The notes under the pieces were generated by a model, which saw nothing but the letters and a program-made list of their open reading frames with translations, had not been told where the DNA came from and did not search any database. This document shows, piece by piece, positions 33,721-42,133 of a stretch of DNA of 42,133 bases. Source of the DNA: Plantago elongata (Eukaryota; Streptophyta; Magnoliopsida; Lamiales; Plantaginaceae); the NCBI GenBank assembly GCA_036897095.1, contig JAYMSP010000751.1, positions 1 to 42,133 of the forward strand, written 5' to 3'. Positions within the stretch are counted from its first letter, which is position 1; each line of letters begins with the position of its first letter. The translations under genes and the position numbers were made by a program.

Positions 33721-34619
33721 CAAAAACTGGTTCCATGTTCACAAATCATGGTTTCATGTTTAAAAAAGTTAGTTTCAAAACAATAAAAATCTTAAAACTA
33801 GTTGAATCAAAATCCTGAAACTAGTACGACATGTTTGAAACTAACTGTTATGTTTGTGAAACTAACTTTTACACTCTTAAAACTAGTTTGACTTGGTATG
33901 AAATTAGGGAAACCAACATTTATGCTTCTGAAACTACATGGATTGTTTTGAAACTAGTGAAACTAATATTTATGCCCATGAAACTAATACTTTATGAAGT
34001 TAATATTCCTGAAAGTAATACAAACATATTTGAATATTTGTGAAACTAACTTTTTATACAATAAAATTAACTTTTTGGAACAAGCAAACATAAAACCAAC
34101 AAGATGTGCATGAAACTAACCAAAATTCACCTGCAACTTATATTCTACAATAATTATCTATACAAAATCAATTAAAAAAAGCTCTAGTCCCGAGTAACGC
34201 CGCGTTGTCCAGGCCTTTCCTCTTCTTCCACATTGAAAAATCGAATCAGAATAATTTTTTTTAAAATCCATGTCGAAAAACGAAAAGAAAAAGGTGAAAA
34301 TATTAAAGAAAGATGAGGAAGAAGCGAGTAGAAGTCGAGAGAAAAATAAAAAGAAGAGAGAAACAAGCTTAGTGCATTGGTGCTGAAGAAAGAAGCGTGT
34401 TGAACCTTTAAGAAGGAATTAGGTATAATGGGAAAACAAGTAAGGAATTAGGGTAAAAAAGGAATGGACTTATTTGTATTGGTTTTAATGATTTTATTTA
34501 TTTGTAAGCCTGTCATGTAAAGTTGTCTGTTTTTGTATTTTTATATATTATAATTAAATTAAGCTGAACTGAATTGAATTGGACTGAATTGATTTTTAAT
34601 TGAATAGAACGCAGCCTCA

Positions 34620-35566
34620 CGTCAGTGTACTAGCTACTCACCATTAATGTAAATCACGATGATAGATAATCTATAGACATACATTTAGAGGTTTTCATAA
34701 ATAGCCCATGCTATTATGGAAGTACCTAGCTAGGAGTAAATATTAACCCGTTAGTTAGCTCTTTTTATGTTTCTTTTTTGGTAAAGGTGCCAACGGTTCA
34801 TCACGAAAGGAAGGACTCACTAAAACTAATCTAATCAAAAATATTATTACTAATCTAATGAAAAATAACCTCTAAGAATAGAAGTAATCTAAATGCTTAG
34901 TTAGATTAGCTGATTTGCTACAAAAATTTCAACATCGTTTTAAAGCAATACTTAATTATTTACTATATAATAAGTAAATAAAAGTCAATTAACGGAAGAT
35001 AACTGTCATTAATTAAGAAGATTTCATTTTACGTCATGGGCTGCTGGAGCATAATTTGATTATGACTTGCAAATTAAATTAAAGAGGTAGAAAACATTTG
35101 GGATTTATACATGCATCTTGACTTGAGTAATTGATTTAATTATGATTTATGACTTTAATTTCACTACAAGGTAGAAATTTATTTGTATGCTTCATCATAT
35201 GCAAATCAAGCCACATGTTGCTGATGGGCTGTGTTGATTTCAAGAAATTTATTTAATTATGCTGATGAATAATTAATTATAATTAAGGATAATTATGTTG
35301 TCCAGGGGGCATGTACATAGATTTGAATTTCTGATCCTTGTCTTGTTTATTACTCCCTGCCAAATCATGAATAAATTAAATATAAAGAAATGAAAATGAT
35401 AAGGTTTTAATAAAGATATGTGGTGAAAACAAACTATGTGATGTTCACCACCATTGAGTTGTATTTTTTATATTTAATTTATATACAATGGCTAAAGAAA
35501 TCAATTTTGTTCCTAGTCAATAAACAAAATTGCAACCGTAAATTTGCAGTTGTAATGGAATTACTT
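34620..35566. other. Gene-poor spacer, middle part
   Basis: AT-rich and non-coding. ACTCCCTGCCAAATCATG near 35351 may be the end of a Stowaway fragment. Nothing else was recognised. Confidence 0.5.
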
Positions 35567-35706
35567 GGGTACTATTTTCTTCAACTAAATTTATTGAACT
35601 GAATTAAAATGAGTTAAATCGTGGTATTGTATAACTAAATATATTTAAATAAAATAAAATAAAAATAAAATGAAAGAAGTTAATTTTAAGTTGGATAGAA
35701 TACCGG
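35567..35706. mobile_element. GAACTGAA-rich MITE, copy 4
   Basis: The left end reads GGGTACTATTTTCTTCAACT and the reverse complement of the right end reads CACCGGTATTCTATCCAACT. The left interior has AATTTATTGAACTGAATTAA; the right half is replaced by an AAATA-rich run. Confidence 0.55.
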
Positions 35707-35930
35707 TGGAGACTTAAAAATAAATGCCATGAATTTCGCACAACCTTTATTAAGCTCTATTGTCTCTTACATATACTTGAAAAGGACAGTCAATGCTTGA
35801 AAATTTTGATGTTACATTGAAGTTTGACAATTGTTATTAATGTAATTTACCAACAATTATTAGCGACTTAATTAGAAAGCCGGCTTGGTGAGATCTTCTC
35901 CTTGCTATATGTCATGTCCTGAGCAAATTA

Positions 35931-36156
35931 GATTTGGTTGTTAAACTGAGATTTATTTAACTGAATTTGATTGAACTAAATTGAACTGGACTGTATCGGA
36001 TTGAACTGAAATAAAGTATAAATTATAACTAAGTCGAGTTGAACTGAACTGAAATGATTTTCAGGTGTAGAGAACACAATCTTAATTAAATATAAATTAT
36101 AATTAAGTCGAGTTGAACTAAACTGAACTGATTTTCAGTTGAAGAGAACATAATCA
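35931..36156. mobile_element. GAACTGAA-rich MITE, copy 5, right half duplicated
   Basis: The full copy spans about 35931-36083: GAACTAAATTGAACTGGACT, the centre AAAGTATAAATTATAACTAA, then GTCGAGTTGAACTGAACTGA and GATTTTCAGGTGTAGAGAAC. The right half is repeated at 36088-36156 (ATATAAATTATAATTAAGTC through CAGTTGAAGAGAACATAATC), giving two tandem right ends. Confidence 0.65.
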
Positions 36157-37448
36157 TAGTTTAGTGTAATATATACTAGGCGTCTGGATTATAATGTTTA
36201 TTAGACAAATAATCATTGACGAAAAGACGTCGACCTAGAAATAAGGCAATTAATGCATATGATTTTGTACAGAGGAACAAAACGTTAGCAAAATATGAAC
36301 GGTTGATTTTTTTTTTTAAGGGCTAACAATTTGTATTTTGTACTGTCTTAGTTTTTTTATGTATTCATATTGGAATTCACGTGATTTCTAACTCGTGAAT
36401 TGTGATCATTCGCTAATGAATTGGAATTTCATAATCAAGTTTATTAATCTTTAATTCAATTACCTTTATGTTTACGGTACCAATATCAATTTCATTTGAC
36501 TAGCTTTTTCATAACTTGGTAAATAGAGTTCATAGTAGATCCCTCTTCAATTCTATTGGGAAGCTAGAAACGTAATGCAGATAGAGTGGATCTCGATAAA
36601 GAAGCGAAACTCAATTAGTTAGACGTTTCAATTTCATTTAATAAGTTAAGAGTTTAAATCACCATTTAACCGTTTAGAAAAAGATAGAGTGAATCTCTTT
36701 CACTATTTCATCGTCAAACAATATTAGGGGTTGAATCGGTCCGAAAAAATTGGAACTTTGAAACTTCGAAAACGAGAATTCGGAATCGGGACAATTATTT
36801 CACATTTTTTTTTCATCCCAAATAAAATCGAATTTTTCGAAATTCGAACTTTAAAATTTCTAACGGGATTTCTTCGGGATATAAAATTAATCCCAATTTC
36901 ATCTCAAAATTTAGCATAAAAATTCAAAATTTATTCCAATAAAATTAAAATTTTCCCAATATCACATTCCAAACCCCACCCGAAACAATGGCATCATCCT
37001 CGAAGATACCATTTGTGAATCGTAACAGCATTGGTCATTTTGTCAAAAATCACGGGTCATTAAAAATTGATTAAAAAAGTAACTGAATTGTATATTGATG
37101 ACAAGAGAATGAAGATAACAAGATGATGATTCTAGCTCTATTGTTGAGTTTAAATAACTCTGGTATTAATAACTGTCATTAGCTAACTAACCAATTAACT
37201 GTAGGGTACAACTCGTGCTGCTAGTTGTACAACTCAAATCCCTAATTCGTAAAAACGGCCAAACTCCCGCGCATTTGAATACACACACAAGAACATCCTT
37301 CCAGAATGAAAATTCACTTATATTAAGTATATGTAAGACTTGAACTTTAATGTCCATATACATATTCATTAATGCTGCAAGTATGCAACACATACAGCTT
37401 AACATTTTTACACATGAATCTGAAAGTTTAACATATAAAAAGTCCTTA
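36157..37448. other. Spacer upstream of ACO copy B's 3' end
   Basis: No gene. A SINE-like remnant (CTCAATTAGTTAGACGTTTC then GAGTTTAAATC) lies at about 36600-36672. An AT-rich, GGAATTTCGG-type repeat-like stretch spans 36730-36980. The last 150-250 bp are probably the 3'UTR of the minus-strand ACO copy B. Confidence 0.45.
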
Positions 37449-38706
37449 TTACATTGCCTTGACAACAGCTGCTTGGAACCTCGGTTCTTTAGGCAAGAAC
37501 TTCTGATCCGCATAAACAGACATGTAGTCCCCAAACATGAACTTAGGATACTTGGCCAAATCCTCCACCTCCTCCTCCTCAACGAGCAATTCGCGTGCAG
37601 GCTCAATGGTGGCCTTGTATGAAGGGTTGTAGAAAGACGCAATCGACCTCCTATTTCCTTCAGGCAAGGCCAGGACACGGTGCCAAACACTCTTGTACCT
37701 CCCGTTGCTCAGGACCTCAATCTGATCACCAGTGTTGATCACTATCGCGTTCTTGATTGGCTGCACGTCGATCCACACTCCATCTTTCAAGATTTGAAGG
37801 CCACCAATCTCGTCATCTTGGAAGAGGAGGATTACGCCTCCGGCATCAGTGTGGGCACGGAGGCCATTGACCTTGTCCGGGTGGGGACAGGGAGGGTAGT
37901 GGCTCACCTTGGTGCCGAAGAAGGCTGAGTTGGCGGACTCATCTCCGGCGTTGAAGGCCTTGTTGATGTAACCCTTTTGGAGGCCTAAGTTTTCATCCAT
38001 TGCTTCCATCACTCTCATTGCTAGTTTCTTCAGTTCAACTCTGTATTCCTTCATTGTTTCCCTGTTGTCACAATATGAGAAACTCATGGTCAGAACAGTC
38101 ATTTCATACTATTTATGTAGTCAATTGAATTTCTATATACAATTTGGATGTACATGTGAGTATGTGACAATTTAGTCTAATTTAGAAACAAAAGAGCTTA
38201 TGCAACTATGCATGTACGATTTATCACAGAACACAACTTATGGTGAAGTTGAACGTTTTCACGCTTACTTGAAGCCAGGGGTTTCTGATGGCCACTCATT
38301 GTCATTTTCATCTGAAAGCAAGAAAACATCTTCCCAATCAGCGTTCTCCAACTTCTCATCACTCTTGTTCTCCAACAGCTCATTGAGCATTTTCACCGGT
38401 TTCGAGTTCTTGAAACTAGGCTGCCGTTCCTTCCTGTAACACTCAGATGCCACCTTCTTCACCCTCTCCAACAGCTCCTCTTGAATCCCATGATTGATCA
38501 ACTATTGAAAACACAAAATCAACCAGTTCAGTTAACATGCTCATTGCTTTGATTCAATAACTAACAAGAATCGACTTTTATAATTAAGCATTCTGACACA
38601 TTACCTCAAAGAATCCCCATTCTTCACATCCATTGGCAATCTGAGCCAGAGTTTTGGCTCTTTCCTCTCCATCAATCTTGGAGAAATCGATAACCGGAAT
38701 CGCCAT
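37449..38706 (-). CDS. ACO5-like: 1-aminocyclopropane-1-carboxylate oxidase (ACO5-type), copy B
   Basis: Three exons on the minus strand (38706-38605, 38501-38269, 38061-37449) give 315 aa with the same intron positions and phases as copy A. All catalytic features are kept: H182, D184 and H239 for iron, RRS near 249-251, FGTK, and KEPRFQA at the C-terminus, so both copies should be active. Differences from copy A are scattered: exon 1 differs by one residue (N for S), exon 2 by about 11 of 78, and exon 3 mostly in the acidic stretch near residue 270 ([14 protein letters not shown]). Intron 2 is 207 bp here against 384 bp in copy A. The two genes are in direct orientation with about 8.1 kb between the copy A start codon and the copy B stop. 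The family assignment is as for copy A. Confidence 0.95.
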
Positions 38707-38794
38707 TGGATAAATTTACTTCTTGTAGACAAACTAAAGATGTTTATCTTGTAGTTAGTGAAGTTGTGGTGAGGAAAGGTAAAGGCTTTAGAAG

Positions 38795-38802
38795 TATATA
38801 TA
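38795..38802 (-). promoter_or_regulatory. TATA box of ACO copy B
   Basis: TATATATA on the minus strand about 90 bp before the start codon. The flanking CTAAAGCC and ACCTTTCCTCA and, further up, GTCAACTCTCT and ACTTCGG are shared with copy A. Confidence 0.6.
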
Positions 38803-38869
38803 GAGATAGTAAAGCCATGGTTTTGTCCATGGACTTCGGTTATACACTGTATGTCAACTCTCTGTATCA

Positions 38870-40694
38870 GTTTAATAATTTCTTTGATTTGCCAGGCAAT
38901 GGGCGGCAGTAGAGCTGGCTATGAATAATACTACTGAAATTGTAGTGTTTCTAGTAGATTCAGAACTTCAACCTTAATCATCTCTAGGATATAGGCCTTA
39001 ACATGGACATTTTTTCTTAAAAGTAAACCAACTTTGGCGTTATTAATGACACTTTAACAAGATAATAAGAGATTTATTATATTATTTAGGACGTTTCCGA
39101 TCTTGTATATATTCCAAATTGACGATTCCGGTTGGGATCAAAGGCTGCCATGGGTGATAATGAGCTCGCTCGCTAGCTAGGGCTAAGGTTTTGTGTTGTG
39201 TTATTTAGCTTAACATGTAGGAATATTCTTATATCGTGTGGTCCATATTAATACTTATTATTTAATTTTATTGTTTAGTGATTTATTTTTATTAGAATTT
39301 ATGAAGTTATTCTTATTAATTAGGATCCAACTCTGATGAATAGAAGAGTCTTAGTCTAACTCAAAAATATGAATCATGTCCTCACCTTTAAATTAATCGT
39401 CTGATATAATCATCGGTACAAGATACATAAATGTAATAGGATTAAGAAAATTCATATTCCACTACTACTCTTGCGGTGTTTAATGTGTAGGTATTATGAA
39501 TTTATTGTAGCGACGGTACTATAGCAACATATTCATCGTATTAAGTACAAGTAAAATTTAAAATGTATTTGGAGTTAGGTCCTGATCTACTATTTTTACT
39601 TATGTGACATGCAATCCATGGCGGACTATTAGTTACATTGACATTGACTAGTTTATAATTTTATGTTTAAACGCTATTTGACTTAATTATAATTTTAAAA
39701 TAAAAGTTATTGACTTACAACACATCATATGCTTTAATTTGCTTAGCTACGAATTATGATGATTGATGTATTCTGTATAAAATATTTTCCAGATATTTAG
39801 CCGTTGTATCTGGGTTTCTAAAAAATAAACAAATCTAATGAAATGTCAACACCAATCAACGTGTCCTTTAATAGTATGATTCAGTGACAAATGGAACGAA
39901 CGAAGTGTACGAATCATGCCATTTCAGCAAATAGGAGTATTTGGATTACCAACTAATTATTAATTAACAAGGATGATTAGTGTGTACGTAAAGTTATCAT
40001 GTTGCACTCACAATTTTACGTGGTATTCAACAATTAACACTTATTATTTTATAGGCCGACAAATACTTTGTACTTATGATAAATAAATGTATTAGCGTGG
40101 TCGGCCTGATGATAATTTTAGTATGATTATTAGTAGTTAATTAACCTAATTAATAATTATCACAATAGAATTAATGCTATTCCTTCACTATCATTAACTA
40201 AAATTTGACCGTTAATGATAATAGTTGACAATTTCTCATTTTGCAAAGCAAAGATGTAAAAGCGTTTTGTGCGTAACTCAATGCGACAAGGACTATTTGG
40301 TAATTGAAATTTTACCATTTTAACAATTTTTGTATCCTTACTCTAATTTTCATACCAAACTGCAGTTTCTTGAATCAAACTCACAACTTATCATGCTGTT
40401 GATCGAATTATATAACGAAGACTGAATAACTATACATACAGAACAACAGACATTTTGCTCCGCGTTTTATGAATCGCAGAAGATCACTATCGATTTCCAA
40501 TTACATCATCTCATTGCTTGGCTTCCATTCTCAAGAGCGCAAAGCTGATTCTTAAGTACATTTAGCAAGATCATATACAGCCAGTTGCTGCACAAAGACT
40601 GAATCATAAGTGATGGTATCGAAGCTGCTTCGTGGAGCTAAGTCTGTCTATTCTATCATTCAGATGCGTTTACACAATAGACCAGTTGGATCAA
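38870..40694. other. Intergenic, nothing recognised
   Basis: AT-rich sequence upstream of ACO copy B. No frame, RNA gene or clear transposon end was identified. Confidence 0.5.
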
Positions 40695-41543
40695 CTACTC
40701 AATTATATCATGTTGCGTATCTGTACTGTTTTTCTTCAATTGTTCTACATCCTGCGGCGAATATAAAAGAAAGTGGCCATATCAGTTAACCAGAAATCTA
40801 CATTCAAGCTATTCCTACGTAGATAGATCATAGATACGAGCAATTTCTGACCTTTTTGAACCTGTTTTGCATCATCCTCGGATATATTAGTCTCCAGAAA
40901 TTTCTGACCTTTTTGAACCTGCTATTGCGTATATGCTGGAGAGAACAACAGAAACAGGAGGAATACTAGTTCTTCCAGACTTCCAGTACTGCTAGCACAC
41001 ATATGCTGGAGAGAACACGATACAGAAAAGGAGAAATGTCGGTATAAGGTACTATGGAAGTATGAAACAATGAGAACATTTACCTTCATCAAGAGAATTG
41101 GTGTTCTTGGGACTCTGTAGGAGATGACCAGTAGCGTAACAAAGATTCCACAGTCACCCTCCTCGTTGCACTAAGCATCGAAATGAAAAACCGACAGCCA
41201 TCAATTTTGTACACCTCAGTGGATTACTATGCCAAAAACTTTACATTCACCTATAACTTTAGCAAAAACTTCTCTCTATGTCTGATGTAGCAATCGAAAA
41301 TAGACGGATTAGCTAATGCAATAAGCTGAATGAATATACGATCAACTGATGAAGATAATACATGACAGACTGGTAAATATACAATATCCTCAACTCCCCT
41401 GACATATGTAGAGTCATAGCCTGATTCTTGAATAACATCAAGATATGAAGCAATCAAAGAACCTGCAGTTTGAGCACTTCACAAAGCTCTTCAACCTTGT
41501 CAGGATTTCTGGTATAGCTTTTGGAGTTCATAAACGGAAGCAT
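40695..41543 (-). CDS. Possible four-exon small gene, unknown product
   Basis: I do not recognise this gene. On the minus strand four open exons join at GT/AG sites, all in phase 0: 41543-41463 (MLPFMNSKSYTRNPDKVEE...), 41170-41084 (CNEEGDCGIFVTLLVISYRV...), 40918-40862 (VQKGQKFLETNISEDDAKQ) and 40751-40695 (DVEQLKKNSTDTQHDIIE, stop TAG). The product would be 93 aa with an in-frame stop before the first ATG. The last two exons are hydrophilic and helix-like, faintly like the C-terminus of ribosome recycling factors (SEDD-K-VQKDVEQL), which is only a suggestion. Against a real gene: a small total size, no named domain, and a tandem duplication that placed the same CAG-GTTCAAAAAGG on both sides of exon 3. 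It could be a captured fragment or a pseudogene. Confidence 0.28.
40838..40921. repeat. Short direct duplication around a putative exon
   Basis: AATTTCTGACCTTTTTGAAC followed by CTG occurs at 40840-40864 and again 57 bp later at 40897-40921. A separate pair, ATATGCTGGAGAGAACA, occurs near 40931 and 41001. Confidence 0.75.
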
Positions 41544-41893
41544 TTATGCATCAGTAATGAGTTTGATGATCATATTCAGGTAAATAAAGATTTGTGTTGA
41601 AATTATATCATATCTACATAACATTATTCTCACTTTAAAGATGGATGTTACTCATGATTTTCTCTGATCACGAACGAAAACTGTAGAGTCATTCTGCAAG
41701 TTAATTTTACTCGTATTGTTGCTCTCATTTTTCCAAGGTGACTGAGAAGTTAAAGAAGAACAGAATAAACTGAATAATATGATGTTATTGAAGAACAGAA
41801 AAAACTCAATAATAATTTCAAATTTCATTCATGAACAGCTTTATAAATAGAATTTTAGAAGTAAAAGGAGTGTGATCAAGGCATAGAATCCCA
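41544..41893. other. 3' flank of the DUF2828-type gene
   Basis: Probably the 3'UTR and downstream flank of the minus-strand gene ending at 41894. A duplicated AAGAACAGAATAAACT / AAGAACAGAAAAAACT pair lies at 41756-41800. No gene seen. Confidence 0.4.
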
Positions 41894-42133
41894 TTAATCA
41901 ATGACAACAAGCTTCTGATACTCCTCACCAGAAATTACAGCATCCATAACAGACTCAGGAGTCATTTCACAACCGTTCCCTAGAAACAAAGTCATCAAAT
42001 TCTTCGAAAACCCACTCACAAGTGCGACACCTTTCTTGCTAGCTGCAACAGGAGTGGCCCTGGAGTCCCTCAAGTTCCAGAAAACGATTTCAGGCACACA
42101 ATCTCCATAACCACTCTCTCTAAACTTACTCAC
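41894..42133 (-). CDS. C-terminal end of a DUF2828/vWA-type protein (partial)
   Basis: Only the last 79 codons are in the window; the frame is open to the edge at 42133, so the gene continues beyond it. The visible text (VPEIVFWNLRDSRATPVAAS, KGVALVSGFSKNLMTLFL, ESVMDAVISGEEYQKLVV) matches the conserved end of the plant DUF2828 family, which has a von Willebrand A-like C-terminal domain (Arabidopsis At5g43400 group). Its biochemical role is not established. The protein ends ...LVVID with TAA at 41894-41896. The visible VALVSGFSK is consistent with a beta strand followed by a helix of a vWA-like fold. These genes are often intronless and about 600 aa, but that cannot be checked here. Confidence 0.8.
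   Translation of the reverse strand: MSKFRESGYGDCVPEIVFWNLRDSRATPVAASKKGVALVSGFSKNLMTLFLGNGCEMTPESVMDAVISGEEYQKLVVID

Larger units (their letters stand above)
32278..34548. mobile_element. 2.27-kb non-autonomous element with GTTTC/GAAAC motif array
   Basis: Inserted in the MITE at 32204-34619 with TATAATTA on both sides (32270-32277 and 34549-34556). The ends form degenerate inverted repeats of about 80 bp: left ...AACAATTACATATAAGTCCATTC (32335-32362), right, reverse complemented, ...ACCAATACAAATAAGTCCATTCC. Long degenerate ends and an 8-9 bp duplication suit a Mutator-like element, but no transposase is present. The interior has about 44 GTTTC or GAAAC cores in 1.55 kb, mostly as TTAGTTTCAGGTTC or TTAGTTTCATGTTC. 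They are oriented GAAAC at the far left (to 32595), GTTTC from 32626 to 33773, and GAAAC from 33812 to 34120. No meaningful open frame was found. Confidence 0.7.
32204..34619. mobile_element. GAACTGAA-rich MITE, copy 3, split by a larger insertion
   Basis: The left half is 32204-32277 and the right half 34549-34619. The left end reads ATGAGGCTGGTTATTTTCAA and the reverse complement of the right end reads GTGAGGCTGCGTTCTATTCA, so the outer ends pair. Joined across the insertion, the halves give the family's order: AACTGAACTAAATT, AAAGTAAAATATAATTA, then AAGCTGAACTGAATTGA. Compare the intact copy at 35931-36083. Confidence 0.75.

Noticed and set aside
33831..34043. 70-codon frame with a repeated ETN/ETNIYASET-like text
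   Set aside because: The protein-like periodicity is simply the GAAACTAA motif array read in one frame. Not a gene.
41084..41170. Ulp1-type protease fragment (text EGDCGIFV)
   Set aside because: DCG(I/V)F occurs around the catalytic cysteine of Ulp1 proteases, but the neighbouring residues and the other exons do not fit that fold, and no histidine or aspartate motif lies nearby.

Overview
This is a nuclear genomic window from a flowering plant (eudicot). It is AT-rich and intron-split, with plastid-targeted, endomembrane and ethylene-pathway genes, gene-poor stretches full of small transposons, and GT/AG introns throughout. A family of small inverted-repeat elements rich in the motif GAACTGAA occurs at least five times. 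I associate such sequences with Caryophyllales genomes, but that is an inference from memory and not a species call.

Layout. 1-5100: intergenic, with one possible small secreted cysteine-rich peptide (minus) and one MITE. 5110-7516 (+): an amino acid permease (AAP3-like), 6 exons, 487 aa, with a hAT-type MITE in intron 4. 7517-11052: intergenic with repeats. 11053-16034 (-): an auxilin-like J-domain protein, 8 exons, 468 aa, with a short solo LTR and a Stowaway-like MITE in its introns. 17181-19794 (-): a KRTCAP2/KCP2-type oligosaccharyltransferase subunit, 121 aa, with a 5'UTR intron. 19860-21990: intergenic, holding an inverted-repeat element made of about 31-bp units. 21999-26935 (+): chloroplast NAD kinase 2, 8 exons, 990 aa. 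27848-29300 (-) and 37449-38706 (-): two ACC oxidase genes of the ACO5 type (317 and 315 aa), a duplicated pair including the proximal promoter. The 8 kb between them carries a 2.27-kb transposon nested inside a MITE. 40695-41543 (-): a possible four-exon small gene of unknown function. 41894-42133 (-): the C-terminal end of a DUF2828/vWA-type protein, cut by the window edge.

Each exon chain was assembled by hand from GT/AG junctions and checked for phase. All main genes give uninterrupted proteins of normal family length. The genes are not functionally linked as a cluster; apart from the ACO pair, this is ordinary plant gene order. No tRNA, rRNA, CRISPR or virus-derived gene was recognised.

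The most unusual structure is the 2.27-kb element at 32278-34548. It has degenerate terminal inverted repeats, an 8-bp target duplication, and about 44 copies of a GTTTC/GAAAC core arranged with polarity, including a three-copy higher-order repeat of about 285 bp. It may be a non-autonomous Mutator-like element whose interior is a protein-binding motif array.
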